Origin: an uncultured Microbulbifer sp. | GTDB lineage: Bacteria > Pseudomonadota > Gammaproteobacteria > Pseudomonadales > Cellvibrionaceae | Direction of reading: 5' to 3' | Length of the DNA stretch: 64,000 bases | Assembly (NCBI RefSeq): GCF_947504145.1 | Contig: NZ_CANNGQ010000002.1 | Span: 620,001-684,000, forward strand | In this document: positions 51,444 through 60,966 of the stretch, piece after piece | How positions within the stretch are numbered: position 1 is the stretch's first letter | Layout of the letters: every line of letters begins with the position of its first letter | The notes under the pieces: generated by a model | What the model was told of the DNA's origin: nothing | Seen by the model: only the letters and a program-made list of their open reading frames with translations | Databases searched by the model: none | Program-made: the position numbers and the translations under genes

Positions 51444-51914
51444 GTGAATACGCTGGCGGATTACATAGCTTTGGCGGCGCTGGCGCAATTGGTTGAGCGG
51501 CTAAAAAAAGTTCGTGCATTCAGTTTCAATGCCAGCAATGGCCCGGGCTCGCAAACCAACTGGCGCGGGCATGGGCGCGGTGAGGTGGAGGTGACAAGCT
51601 TCGGTGCACATACTCTGTTTGCGGAGCGTGCTGAGTTTACCGATGGCGATGGTCACAAAATTGACCTGCAAAATACCTATCGCTGGACACGCTGTATCGA
51701 CTTTGTGCGGCTGGAGCATTTGCGCCGTGAAAAGCCGGTGCTGCTTTTCAACCTCGTTCCGTTGACCGAGCATGGGTTTCGTCACCAGTCTCCGCATTTG
51801 TGTGGCGAGGATACCTATACCGCCGACTTGATTTTGCACCCGGATGAAATTGAGTTGATCTGGCAGATTGATGGGCCACGGAAAAACGAGAAGCTGCATT
51901 ATCACTACTGGTAG
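51444..51914 (+). CDS. DUF6314-like protein
   Basis: A protein of up to 156 residues from a GTG at 51444 (a GTG at 51432 or a TTG further in are alternatives). The body (about 25-155) looks like a lipocalin-type small beta barrel: GRGEVEVTSFG, LFAERAEF, NTYRWTRC, LLFNLVPL, DTYTADLILHPDEIELIWQIDGPRKNEKLHYHYW in outline. The closing GPRK motif and the ordered strands fit DUF6314. No function is known for the family. The start codon lies only about 20 bp from that of the divergent DMT gene, so the two promoters must overlap the opposite coding regions. Confidence 0.72.
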   Translation: MNTLADYIALAALAQLVERLKKVRAFSFNASNGPGSQTNWRGHGRGEVEVTSFGAHTLFAERAEFTDGDGHKIDLQNTYRWTRCIDFVRLEHLRREKPVLLFNLVPLTEHGFRHQSPHLCGEDTYTADLILHPDEIELIWQIDGPRKNEKLHYHYW

Positions 51915-51990
51915 CTTTGCACTTTGGCAATAGAGCGAATTGTTCCTCGTGCTTGCTGAGCCTTATGAAGGTGGCTTGAATGTGGCGATA

Positions 51991-52010
51991 CCCGGAAGCG
52001 GCACCGCCAC
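51991..52010. repeat. Dispersed palindromic element, copy A
   Basis: CCCGGAAGCGGCACCGCCAC, in the spacer between convergent genes; matches the element at 63056-63079 at 19 of 20 positions. Confidence 0.7.
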
Positions 52011-52041
52011 TGAAAGCGAAACGGCCGGTACCACCGGATAT

Positions 52042-52839
52042 CTATAAGCTAATCTGCCCCCGCAAATACGTCACCGCCTTGCCCCGCATAATCACCCGAT
52101 CACCTTTCAGTTCACAATCCAGCTCACCACCGCGCGGCGAAATCTGTTTTGCCTTGAGTGTTGTTTTATCCAGTTTTTCCGCCCAGAAAGGCACCAGTCG
52201 AGTGTGGGCAGAACCGGTTACCGGGTCTTCATCGACACCGATGGCGGGCGCGAAGAAGCGGCTGACGAAGTCACAGTCGAATCCATCACCTGGCGCGGTG
52301 CAGATCAATCCCTTGTATGGGAGCTTGGCAACGGCGCGCATATCCGGGGCGAGGTTGGCAACGATGTCGGCAGAGGCTAGTTCCACCAGCAGCTGGTCAT
52401 CGGAGCCGGCGATTTCCATCGCAGATACGGGTGCGGCACCCAGCGCATTCGTGTATTCGCTTGCCAGTGCAACCGGCTGGTTATTCTGAGCGGGGAAATC
52501 CAGTGCCAGTAGTTCACCTTCCCGCCGTACCACCAGTTCGCCGCTGCGGGTGTAGAAATGGATTTCGTTGTCGATGAATCCCAGTTCGCTCCACAGCAGG
52601 TGGGCGGTAACGAGGGTGGCGTGGCCGCACAGGGGGACTTCTTCGCCGGGTGTGAACCAGCGCAACTCGAAGCCGTGTCCTGCGGGCACGGTGAAGGCCG
52701 TTTCGGCGAGGTTGTTTTCCGCGGCGATCTGTTGCATCAGGGTGTCGTCGAGCCAGCGGGTGAGTGGTACGTAGGCGGCGGGGTTGCCTTTGAAGAGTTC
52801 TGAGGTGAAGGCGTCAGCCTGATAGATGGGCAGTTGCAT
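52042..52839 (-). CDS. PhzF family protein (canonical)
   Basis: A 265-residue member of the PhzF/diaminopimelate-epimerase-fold family. The start at 52839 gives the family N-terminus (QLPIYQADAFTSELFKGNPAAYVPL). Key residues are present: Glu in NNLAETAFTVP (the general acid/base equivalent to Glu45 in PhzF), LCGHATLVTAHLL, and DEDPVTGSAHTRLVPFW with the DPVTGSAH motif. PhzF itself isomerises a phenazine intermediate; most members, like this one, act on unknown substrates. A terminator follows the 5' end on the other side. Not part of a phenazine cluster. Confidence 0.9.
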   Translation of the reverse strand: MQLPIYQADAFTSELFKGNPAAYVPLTRWLDDTLMQQIAAENNLAETAFTVPAGHGFELRWFTPGEEVPLCGHATLVTAHLLWSELGFIDNEIHFYTRSGELVVRREGELLALDFPAQNNQPVALASEYTNALGAAPVSAMEIAGSDDQLLVELASADIVANLAPDMRAVAKLPYKGLICTAPGDGFDCDFVSRFFAPAIGVDEDPVTGSAHTRLVPFWAEKLDKTTLKAKQISPRGGELDCELKGDRVIMRGKAVTYLRGQISL

Positions 52840-52873
52840 GGGAGTGTCCTTCTCACATTGCCAGCGGAAACAA

Positions 52874-52903
52874 AAAAGGGAGAGCAATTTGCTCTCCCTT
52901 TTT
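52874..52903. terminator. Rho-independent terminator after the pit operon
   Basis: AAAAGGGAGAGCA and TGCTCTCCCTTTT pair with A-run and T-run; lies between the phosphate transporter gene and the upstream end of the PhzF gene on the same strand. Confidence 0.9.
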
Positions 52904-52963
52904 ATCAAGTGCGCTCGGTAATTTCCATTCCCAGGCGAATACCATCGGCTTGCCAGCCGCTTG

Positions 52964-54241
52964 TTACCAACCAAAGACGCCCTTGAAGAAGAAGAAGAAC
53001 AGGATCGCAAGGCCGGCGCCCGCAGGCAGGGTAACGATCCAGGAGGCGGCGATGGTGGTGATCATGCGCAGGTTGAGTGCGCCGATACCGCGGGCCAGGC
53101 CGACACCCAGTACCGCGCCCACAAGTGTGTGGGTGGTGGAAATGGGCAGGCCGGTGCCGGAGGCAAGAACCACGGTGGAGGCGGCGCCGAGTTCGGCGGC
53201 GAAACCGCGGCTCGGGGTCAGCTCGGTGATTTTGCGGCCGATGGTGGCCATCACCTTGAAACCGTAGGTGGCGAGGCCGACGACGATACCGGCACCACCC
53301 ACCAGCAGGATCCACGGCGGCATCACGGCCTTGGCGGTAACCGCACCCTGTTGCACGGTATTGACCACAGCGGCCAGCGGGCCGACGGCGTTGGCCACGT
53401 CGTTGGAGCCGTGGGCGAAGGCCATGGCGCAGGCGGTAAAGATCATCAGGATGGCGAAGACCCGCTCTACATTGGCAAAGCGGTTGTCTTTCTCGATCGC
53501 CGGGTCGCGCTTGATGCGCTTGAGCAGCATGATGCCGATGCCCATGACAATCAGGCCTACAACGCCGGCAATCAGCGCATCTTGCCAGAACGCCAGGGTA
53601 ATACCGGCATCCTTGAAGACGTGCTTGAGTCCCTTGGTGAGGGTCACCATGGAGATCATCCAGCCCACCGCAAACATGTACAGGGGGATGTACCGCTTGG
53701 CGTTGGTGAAGGGGTCTTCGGTGTTGAGGATCAGCCTTTGTACGCTTCGGAATAACAGGAAGGAGATCGTTCCCGCCAATACCGGCGATACTACCCAGCT
53801 GGCGACGATGCTCGCCACCTTGCCCCAGGCCACCGCATCCACGGAGATGCCCACGGCGGAGAAGCCGACGATGGCGCCCACAATGGAGTGGGTGGTGGAA
53901 ACGGGCCAGCCCAGGATGCTGGCGATCATCAGCCAGGTGCCCGCGGCCAGCAGGGCCGAGAGCATGCCGTACACCAGCAGCTCTGGTTTGTCGTTAAACA
54001 GATCCGGGGCGATGATGCCCTTGCGGATGGTGGAGGTCACTTCCCCGCCGGCTAAATAGGCGCCGGCGAACTCGAAGATCATGGCGATCACGATCGCCTG
54101 TTTGATGGTCAGTGCGCGGGAGCCAACGGAGGTGCCCATGGCGTTGGCCACGTCGTTGGCGCCCACACCCCAGGCCATGAAGAATCCGAATACACAGGCC
54201 AGAATCAGGAAGATATGGCCGTACTGAGCAATGATATCCAC
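52964..54241 (-). CDS. PiT-family inorganic phosphate transporter
   Basis: A 425-residue inner-membrane protein with about ten hydrophobic helices and a central cytoplasmic loop. Both PiT signature repeats are visible: GVGANDVANAMGTSVGSRAL (about 26-45) and AFAHGSNDVANAVGPLAAV (about 273-291), each containing the GxNDxxN phosphate/cation motif, plus GLPISTTHTLVGAVLG. It takes up phosphate, probably as a metal-phosphate complex with protons or sodium. It lies 14 bp after the PhoU-like gene and is one operon with it, a very common pair. Confidence 0.94.
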   Translation of the reverse strand: MDIIAQYGHIFLILACVFGFFMAWGVGANDVANAMGTSVGSRALTIKQAIVIAMIFEFAGAYLAGGEVTSTIRKGIIAPDLFNDKPELLVYGMLSALLAAGTWLMIASILGWPVSTTHSIVGAIVGFSAVGISVDAVAWGKVASIVASWVVSPVLAGTISFLLFRSVQRLILNTEDPFTNAKRYIPLYMFAVGWMISMVTLTKGLKHVFKDAGITLAFWQDALIAGVVGLIVMGIGIMLLKRIKRDPAIEKDNRFANVERVFAILMIFTACAMAFAHGSNDVANAVGPLAAVVNTVQQGAVTAKAVMPPWILLVGGAGIVVGLATYGFKVMATIGRKITELTPSRGFAAELGAASTVVLASGTGLPISTTHTLVGAVLGVGLARGIGALNLRMITTIAASWIVTLPAGAGLAILFFFFFKGVFGW

Positions 54242-54255
54242 GTTCTCTCTCCCCG

Positions 54256-54933
54256 TTAACGCGCCAGTAGCAGCTGTAGTCGGTTGCCCACGCCGTGGGC
54301 CTCATCCGCCAGGTCGCCGACCCACTCGATTACCCGGTAGAGAAAAATCACGTCTACCGGCGGCAGGTCTTTTTCTAATTTGAACAGTGAGGCGCGCACT
54401 TCCACCTCGAGCTTGTCGGATTTGCGTTCCAGGTCGTCCAGCTCTTCGGTCATGCGGCGGGTGATGTCCACTTCGCGCCCGGAGAAACCGGATTCCAGCA
54501 GCTCGTCCAGCTCGTTGATCGCTTTCAACGCCTGGGCAGAGGCGGCCACGGCACTTTCCACGAAGGTGGCCATCATGGCGTGCATGGATTCGGGGATCTG
54601 CATCTGGCGGCCGGTGGCGAGGCCGGCGATGTCCTGCGCTTTGTTGGCTACCTTGTCCTGCACGTGCAGCAGTTCCAGCAGGTCGGTGCGGGAAACTGGC
54701 ATAAACAGGCTGTCCGGCAGGTGCAGGCGCAGGTCTTTTTTGATGTCGTCGGCGCGGTTCTCACTGGCGGAGATGCGTTGCTGGACGGTGGTGGCAGTGC
54801 TGTAGTCGCCCTTCATAAGGGCTTCAAAGAAGGGCACCAGATCCGCTGACGCCTCGTGGGCGGTCGCCATGTGCTCCTTGATCGGCTTGATCGGCGAGCG
54901 GCCGAACAGATTGGCGATATTGGACAGGGGCAT
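54256..54933 (-). CDS. PhoU-like regulator of the phosphate transporter (TIGR00153/DUF47)
   Basis: A 225-residue all-helical protein of the DUF47 group, which shares the PhoU fold. Start at 54933 gives MPLSNIANLFGRSPIKPIKEH; the open frame further upstream has no homology and is not used. Conserved helices include VQQRISASENRADDIKKDLRLHL in outline and VIFLYRVIEWVGDLADEAHGVGNRL, with Glu and Asp residues that bind metal clusters in PhoU. It likely controls the neighbouring PiT transporter, 14 bp downstream. Its promoter should lie in the 199 bp shared with the GspE-type gene. Confidence 0.92.
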   Translation of the reverse strand: MPLSNIANLFGRSPIKPIKEHMATAHEASADLVPFFEALMKGDYSTATTVQQRISASENRADDIKKDLRLHLPDSLFMPVSRTDLLELLHVQDKVANKAQDIAGLATGRQMQIPESMHAMMATFVESAVAASAQALKAINELDELLESGFSGREVDITRRMTEELDDLERKSDKLEVEVRASLFKLEKDLPPVDVIFLYRVIEWVGDLADEAHGVGNRLQLLLAR

Positions 54934-55132
54934 GGTCTGTTCCTTTTTCCGGTCCTGACAGTTGGTTGGAAGCCACAGGCGCGGCCGAATTGGGCGGCAT
55001 GGTACCCCAACCTGTGCGCAGGTCACAGTGACGGTTTGGTTTCGCCCCGATTCCGTTGACGCGGCGCACTGTTGCCGCTGGACATAAGAGCTACAATGCG
55101 CCTTCACACTAAGCGTAGACGGGTGGCAAGGT

Positions 55133-56917
55133 ATGGCTGTAAGCACGGGTACGAGAGGGGCAGACCGGGTTCTCGACCTGCCGGGTTTGCTGGAGGATCT
55201 GGTAGGCCAGGGGTATGTCAGCCGTATGGATGCCAACCGGTTGATCGGCACACCGCGCAGCGCCGAGCAGGCGCAGATGCACCCGCTGACCTATATCGCC
55301 AGCTGCGAACTGGAGAACCAGAAGAAGCCCGGCAAAATCCTGGATGCGGGGACTCTCACCCAGTGGCTGGCAGATACCTCCTCCCACGGCCTCTACCATA
55401 TCGATCCACTGAAGGTGAATGTCGCTGAAGTCACCGAGGTGATGAGCTTTCAGTTTGCCAAGCGGCACCAGATCCTGTGCGTAGAGGCCTCGAAAGAGAT
55501 GCTGCTGGTGGCCACCGCGCAGCCTTATACCTCCGGCTGGGAAGAGCAGCTGGAACACACCAGTGGCCGCACGGTTCAGCGGGTGGTAGCGGATCCGGCG
55601 GACATCAAGCGCTACGGCACCGAGTTCTACTCCCTGGCCAATTCTATTTCCGGCGCCAGTGGCTTGAAGGGCAGTTCCGGGGCCGGCAATTTCGAGCAGC
55701 TGCTGGAGCTGGGTAATCTCAAGGACCCGGAAGCCAACGACCAGCACATTGTTAATATTGTCGACTGGCTGCTGCAGCACGCATTCGATCAGCGCGCCAG
55801 TGATATTCATATCGAGCCCAGAAGGGGCATTGGCCGTATCCGTTTCCGCATCGACGGCGTGCTGCACCCGATCCACGAATTGCCGGATCAGGTCAACGCA
55901 GCCATCACCAGCCGCCTGAAAATCCTCGGTCGTATGAACGTGGCGGAGAAGCGCAAACCCCAGGACGGCCGAATCAAGACCAAGCGCCCGGATGGCAGCG
56001 AGGTGGAGCTGCGTCTGTCGACTTTGCCGACGGCATTTGGGGAAAAGCTGGTGATGCGGATCTTCGATCCGGAAGTACTGGCGCGCTCATATACCGACCT
56101 GGGTCTGGCCGGCGACGATCTGGCCCGCTGGCACAAAATGCTCGGTCGCCCAAACGGCATTGTGCTGGTCACCGGCCCCACTGGCTCCGGTAAAACCACT
56201 ACTCTCTATACCGCGCTGAAACAGCTGGCGTCCACGGAAGTGAACGTCTCTACCATCGAAGACCCCATTGAGATGGTAGAAGACAGCTTTAACCAGACCC
56301 AGGTGCACCACAGTATCGGTCTAGATTTCGCTGCCGGTATCCGCACCCTGATGCGTCAGGACCCGGACATCATCATGGTGGGTGAGATTCGCGATCTGGA
56401 AACCGCGCAGATGGCAGTACAGGCGGCACTCACCGGCCACCTGGTGATCTCCACCTTGCACACCAACGATGCCCCGACCGCTGTCACGCGACTGCTCGAT
56501 CTGGGCCTGCCTCACTACCTGCTGAAATCCACCGTGCTCGGCGTAATGGCCCAGCGTCTGGTGCGTACCTTGTGCCCCAGCTGCAAACGCAAGGCCGATG
56601 TGAGCGATGAGGACTGGCAGGCGCTGGTGAAGCCCTGGAAGGCACCCAAGCCGGAAGTGGTGTACCAGCCGGAGGGTTGCCTTGACTGCCGCAACACCGG
56701 CTACCTCGGCCGCCAGGGCATCTATGAAATTCTGCCATTTACCGAGGGGGTGCAGGCGCTGGTCACGCACGACTGTGACCTGCAACAGGTGCGTCGACAG
56801 GGCATGCGCGAAGGCATGAACAGCCTGCGTTTATCCGGCGCGAGGAAAGTGGCTGCCGGCATCACCACCGTGCAGGAAGTATTGCGGGTGGCGCCACCGC
56901 CGGATATTGCGTTTTAG
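55133..56917 (+). CDS. GspE/PulE/PilB family secretion ATPase
   Basis: A 594-residue hexameric ATPase of type II secretion/type IV pili. N-terminal MshEN-type domain (about 50-165), N2 domain (about 205-330, HAFDQRASDIHIEPRRGIGRI) and C-terminal ATPase with Walker A GPTGSGKTTT (348-357), the Asp box TIEDPIEMVEDSF, Walker B LMRQDPDIIMVGEIRD and the His box. A CxxC pair (LCPSCKRK, GCLDCRNTG) forms the zinc knuckle of GspE/PilB. No gsp or pil partner is adjacent, so it is an orphan copy; it diverges from the PhoU-like gene. TACAAT at about 55093 may be its -10 box. Confidence 0.92.
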   Translation: MAVSTGTRGADRVLDLPGLLEDLVGQGYVSRMDANRLIGTPRSAEQAQMHPLTYIASCELENQKKPGKILDAGTLTQWLADTSSHGLYHIDPLKVNVAEVTEVMSFQFAKRHQILCVEASKEMLLVATAQPYTSGWEEQLEHTSGRTVQRVVADPADIKRYGTEFYSLANSISGASGLKGSSGAGNFEQLLELGNLKDPEANDQHIVNIVDWLLQHAFDQRASDIHIEPRRGIGRIRFRIDGVLHPIHELPDQVNAAITSRLKILGRMNVAEKRKPQDGRIKTKRPDGSEVELRLSTLPTAFGEKLVMRIFDPEVLARSYTDLGLAGDDLARWHKMLGRPNGIVLVTGPTGSGKTTTLYTALKQLASTEVNVSTIEDPIEMVEDSFNQTQVHHSIGLDFAAGIRTLMRQDPDIIMVGEIRDLETAQMAVQAALTGHLVISTLHTNDAPTAVTRLLDLGLPHYLLKSTVLGVMAQRLVRTLCPSCKRKADVSDEDWQALVKPWKAPKPEVVYQPEGCLDCRNTGYLGRQGIYEILPFTEGVQALVTHDCDLQQVRRQGMREGMNSLRLSGARKVAAGITTVQEVLRVAPPPDIAF

Positions 56918-57004
56918 TGCCCTTGCAAAATTTGTCTGGTGGCGCATAGTCATTAGTAGTCACCAACAGACATAAATGGAAACAATAAAAAAAGGATTCA
57001 AAGC

Positions 57005-57907
57005 ATGGCGATTGAATACGTATTACTGGATGTCTTTGCGGATGCACCTTTTCAGGGCACCCAGATTCCCGTGGTCAAACTGAGCGGAAACAAGATGGAC
57101 GCGGCCACCAAGATGGCCATTGCCAGCGAATTCCAGCAGAGCGAAACGGTGTTTATCGAGCCGGACAGTGCGACGCCCGCAAGCGTGTTCAATAGTCGCG
57201 GTCCGCAGAAGTTCGGAGCCCACACCATTCTTGCCGCCGCCCATATCGCGTTTGAAATGGGGCTGACCAAAGACGAAGGTGCCTTTGCCTCGTTTATCCT
57301 GCGCCAGGAATCCGGAATCATCGAGAGTTTTATCGATAATGCCGACGGCGCGCCGGGGGCTGTTCAGTTTGCCCGGGTTCTGTCGCCCACCATTGACCGC
57401 TATACCCCCGAGTTGGCCCAGCTTGCCGCGGCACTGAACACGGAGGAAAAACATATTTCCTTCAGTAAGTACAAACCGCTCGTGGTCAGCGTCGATACCC
57501 CAACGCTGATTGTGCCGTTTACCCGCCCCGAACATGTGCTGGCGGCAAGCCTTAATCACGAGCGTTGGAGCGAACTGCTGGGCGAGCTCTACACCTCCGA
57601 ACTCTTCTTGTTCGCACCGGGTTCCATTACTGGTGGTACCGAGTTTCACGGGCGCCTGCTCAACCCCAATATGGCTAAAGATGTCTTCCCACCCATCGGT
57701 AATGTGATGCCGGAATTTGTGGCCTACCTCGCCGAGCAACAGGAAACCGCTCCGGGTACCCATACGTTTTCTGTCGACCGCGGCAGCATGGAAACGCGCA
57801 AAAGCGTGCTGCATGCAGAGTTTGACAAAAAGCCGGGCAAGGAAGTGCGCTGCCGTATTGGTGGCAATGTGATCAAGATGGGCGAGGGCAGGTTGCTGCA
57901 CGTCTGA
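57005..57907 (+). CDS. Divergent PhzF family protein
   Basis: A 300-residue protein with the PhzF two-domain fold: N-terminal YVLLDVFADAPFQGTQIPVV and FQQSETVFIEPD keep the DVFA start and the Glu of the active site (about 48). The second motif, normally LCGHATLA, reads KFGAHTILAAAHIAF, losing the Cys and shifting the His; the third, DPVTGSAH, reads NPNMAKDVFPPIGNVMPE, losing nearly all of its residues. It therefore may not share the enzymology of the canonical paralogue at 52042-52839. AAGGATT precedes the ATG. It is followed by glnE after 41 bp. Function unknown. Confidence 0.82.
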   Translation: MAIEYVLLDVFADAPFQGTQIPVVKLSGNKMDAATKMAIASEFQQSETVFIEPDSATPASVFNSRGPQKFGAHTILAAAHIAFEMGLTKDEGAFASFILRQESGIIESFIDNADGAPGAVQFARVLSPTIDRYTPELAQLAAALNTEEKHISFSKYKPLVVSVDTPTLIVPFTRPEHVLAASLNHERWSELLGELYTSELFLFAPGSITGGTEFHGRLLNPNMAKDVFPPIGNVMPEFVAYLAEQQETAPGTHTFSVDRGSMETRKSVLHAEFDKKPGKEVRCRIGGNVIKMGEGRLLHV

Positions 57908-57948
57908 TTGCCGTCTCGATTTGCCGCTGTTCAAAGGAGAAGTTCCCG

Positions 57949-60810
57949 ATGCCGTTGAGCGAGCACTGCCCGCCGCAACACCAACCTGTATTTTCCCAGC
58001 GCTGGAAAAGCTGGTGCGATGCTGTTGAATCCGCGCAGGTATCAAAGGTAGAGGCGCTGCTGGATGCAGAAAGCAGCAGGGCGCTGGTGCGCGCCTTTAT
58101 AGGGTCGGACTTTTTTGTGCAGCAGTGCACTCGCCACCCCGGCTGGTTAGAGCAGCTGCTGGTGCATGAAGATGCTGGGGTTGCTGCACCGGATCTCGAT
58201 GCCCTGGCGGACGAGGAACAGCTCGAACACACCCTGCGTGAATTGCGCAACCGGGTAAACTGCGAAGTAATCTGGCGAGACTTTGCCGGCCAGTGGGATA
58301 TTCCCACCGCCTGTGCACGGCTTACCGAACTGGCCGAGATCTGTATCCAGACCGCCCTCGACTGGCACCGCGCAAAAATGGTCGAGCGCCACGGGGAGCC
58401 GCGCAGCCGCGAAGGCACTATCCAGCCGATGGTGGTGCTGGGGATGGGCAAGCTGGGGGCGCGGGAGCTGAACCTGTCTTCCGATATAGACCTGATCTTT
58501 GCTTACCCGGAACCGGGCCAGTCCGATGGTGAGAAGCCATTGGAGAATCAGGCCTATTTCCAACGCCTGGGCCAGCGCCTGATCAAATCCCTCGATACTG
58601 TTACCGCAGACGGTTTTGTATTCCGTATGGACATGCGTCTGCGCCCGTATGGCGACAGCGGTCCGCTGGTGAGCCACTACGCCGCACTGGAAGATTACTA
58701 CCAGACCCAGGGGCGCGAGTGGGAACGCTACGCCATGATCAAGGCGCGCCCGGTGGCCGCGTCTGGCGACGGTGCGGCCGCGGCCTCGGAAGAACTGATG
58801 GAGCTGCTGCGCCCGTTTACCTATCGCCGCTATATCGATTTCAGTGTGATCGAAGCACTGCGGGAGATGAAAACCCTGATCCAGCGTCAGGTGCGCGCGC
58901 GCGGCCTGATCGACAATATCAAGCTGGGGCGCGGCGGTATCCGCGAGGTGGAATTTATCGCCCAGGCGTTCCAGCTGATTCGCGGCGGGCGCGAGCCGGA
59001 CTTGCGGGTGCGCAATATCCTCAAAGTTCTGCCGATGCTGGAAGCGGGGGGGCATCTGCCGCAAGGCGCGGCGGATGAGCTGCGCGAAGCCTACCTGCTG
59101 TTGCGCCGGGTGGAGCACGGGCTGCAGGCGGAAAAAGATCACCAGACCCAGACCCTGCCTCCGGAACTGGAGCGCCGCGAACAGCTGGCGTTCGCCCTCG
59201 GTTATGACCGCTGGGAAACGCTGGAAACGGCACTGGTGCAGGCCCGCGCCGCCATCGAGCGGGAGTTTGACGAAGTGATCGCGCCGCCCGAGGAAAGCGG
59301 CGAGATCACCGCATCGGACAACTGGGAAATGTTGTGGGCCGGGTGTGAGCGCAGCGACGATCGCGACACTTGGCTGGAGCAACTGCATAACGCCGGCTTC
59401 ACCCCCGCCGTCAGGGCGCTGGAAGCGCTAACCAATCTGCACGGAGATCGCATTGTCGCTGCGCTGCCTGCAGCCGGCCGCCAGCGTCTGGATCAGACCA
59501 TGCCACTGTTGCTGGCGGTGGCCTCTGAGGTGAGTGAGCCATTACTGGCGCTGGAGCGGGTGCTGCCCCTGCTGCGCTCGATTTTGCGCCGCAGTGCGTA
59601 TCTGGTGTTAATCAACGAAAACCCGCCGGTGCTGGCACAGCTGCTGCGCCTGTGCAGTGCGTCTCCCTGGATTGCCGACCAGCTTGCCCGCCACCCGATT
59701 CTGCTGGACGAAATGCTCGACCAGCGGCGCCTGCTGCAACCGTCCACCGCCGAGGATATCGCCGACGATCTGCGTCAGCATATGCTGCGAGTCGATGAGG
59801 ATGACCTGGAGGCGCAGATGGAAGCCCTGCGCCATTTCAAACAGGGGCAGAGCCTGCGTATCGCGGCCCAGGAAGTCACCGGCGCACTGCCATTGATGAA
59901 GGTGAGCGACTCCCTGACATGGCTGGCGGAAGCCATCCTGCAGCAATCCCTCGCGCTGGCCTGGCAGCAGGTGACGGAAAAACACGGCATGCCCAAAGGT
60001 GCCAGTACCGATGATCTGCGTTTTTCGATCGTCGCCTACGGCAAACTGGGTGGTCTTGAACTGGGGCACGGCTCGGATCTCGATATCGTCTTTGTGCACG
60101 ATACCGAGCCCCAGCAATACACCGATGGCGACCGGTCCATCGACAACCTGAGTTTCTATACCCGGCTCGCCCAGCGGTTGATTCATATCCTGCAGACCCG
60201 AACCTTGAGCGGTCCGCTCTATGAGGTGGATACCCGCCTGCGCCCGTCCGGCAATTCCGGACTGCTGGTGACGTCTCTCTCCGCCTTTGAAAAGTACCAG
60301 CGTGAGAACGCCTGGACCTGGGAACACCAGGCTCTGGTGCGCACGCGCCCGGTTGCCGGCAGCGAACGCCTCGGAACGGCGTTTGAATCCCTGCGGACCA
60401 AGCTGTTATGTGAGCGCAGAGACGAGCAGAAATTGCGTAAAGAGGTGGTGGAGATGCGCAATAAGATGCGCGGACACCTCGATAAGAGCAATGATCGACA
60501 ATTCGATCTCAAGCACGGCAGCGGCGGTATTGTCGATATCGAATTTATGGTTCAATATGCCGCATTGGCCTGGGCGCAGCGCGCCCCTTCTATCGTGCGG
60601 TTTACCGATAATATCCGCATTCTTGAAAGCCTCTCTGAGGCGGGCCTGATGCCGGCCCACCAAGCCGCGCATTTGATCGACGCCTACAAAGCCTACCGAT
60701 CAGAAGGTCATCGCCTGGCATTACAACAGCTGCCGGGGGTTGTATCCGGTGACCAATTCGAAGCGGAAAGAAAGACCGTTGAAACAACTTGGCAGCAGAT
60801 ATTGGGTTGA
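57949..60810 (+). CDS. glnE: Glutamine synthetase adenylyltransferase/deadenylase
   Basis: A 953-residue bifunctional enzyme (E. coli 946) that attaches AMP to and removes it from glutamine synthetase in response to PII. It has two nucleotidyltransferase domains: the N-terminal removase domain with LNLSSDIDLIFAY (about 180-192) and the C-terminal transferase domain with ELGHGSDLDIVFVHD (about 704-718), each followed by helical GlnD-PII-regulatory regions (GRGGIREVEFIAQ and HGSGGIVDIEFMVQ). AAGGAG precedes the ATG. Upstream of ilvE, as in pseudomonads, with a 185-bp gap containing REP-like repeats. Confidence 0.96.
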   Translation: MPLSEHCPPQHQPVFSQRWKSWCDAVESAQVSKVEALLDAESSRALVRAFIGSDFFVQQCTRHPGWLEQLLVHEDAGVAAPDLDALADEEQLEHTLRELRNRVNCEVIWRDFAGQWDIPTACARLTELAEICIQTALDWHRAKMVERHGEPRSREGTIQPMVVLGMGKLGARELNLSSDIDLIFAYPEPGQSDGEKPLENQAYFQRLGQRLIKSLDTVTADGFVFRMDMRLRPYGDSGPLVSHYAALEDYYQTQGREWERYAMIKARPVAASGDGAAAASEELMELLRPFTYRRYIDFSVIEALREMKTLIQRQVRARGLIDNIKLGRGGIREVEFIAQAFQLIRGGREPDLRVRNILKVLPMLEAGGHLPQGAADELREAYLLLRRVEHGLQAEKDHQTQTLPPELERREQLAFALGYDRWETLETALVQARAAIEREFDEVIAPPEESGEITASDNWEMLWAGCERSDDRDTWLEQLHNAGFTPAVRALEALTNLHGDRIVAALPAAGRQRLDQTMPLLLAVASEVSEPLLALERVLPLLRSILRRSAYLVLINENPPVLAQLLRLCSASPWIADQLARHPILLDEMLDQRRLLQPSTAEDIADDLRQHMLRVDEDDLEAQMEALRHFKQGQSLRIAAQEVTGALPLMKVSDSLTWLAEAILQQSLALAWQQVTEKHGMPKGASTDDLRFSIVAYGKLGGLELGHGSDLDIVFVHDTEPQQYTDGDRSIDNLSFYTRLAQRLIHILQTRTLSGPLYEVDTRLRPSGNSGLLVTSLSAFEKYQRENAWTWEHQALVRTRPVAGSERLGTAFESLRTKLLCERRDEQKLRKEVVEMRNKMRGHLDKSNDRQFDLKHGSGGIVDIEFMVQYAALAWAQRAPSIVRFTDNIRILESLSEAGLMPAHQAAHLIDAYKAYRSEGHRLALQQLPGVVSGDQFEAERKTVETTWQQILG

Positions 60811-60882
60811 GCTTCCCTGTCGGGAGAGTTGCGCCCCACAACTTCCGCTGTCCGCTTAAACTGTTTTTCACCTGGCTCTGTG

Positions 60883-60966
60883 CTGTAGGAGCCAGCCTGC
60901 TGGCGAACTGATTCGATCCTCCCTCCAGAACGGGCTCGACCATCCTCCCCCAGGCCGCTCCTACAG
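60883..60966. repeat. REP-like inverted pair between glnE and ilvE
   Basis: CTGTAGGAGC at 60883-60892 and its exact reverse complement at 60957-60966 face each other across 64 bp. The left unit continues into GCCAGcctgCTGGC, a small hairpin, as in pseudomonad REP sequences of the GTAGGAGC type. No transposase is nearby. Resembles a REPIN. Confidence 0.65.
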
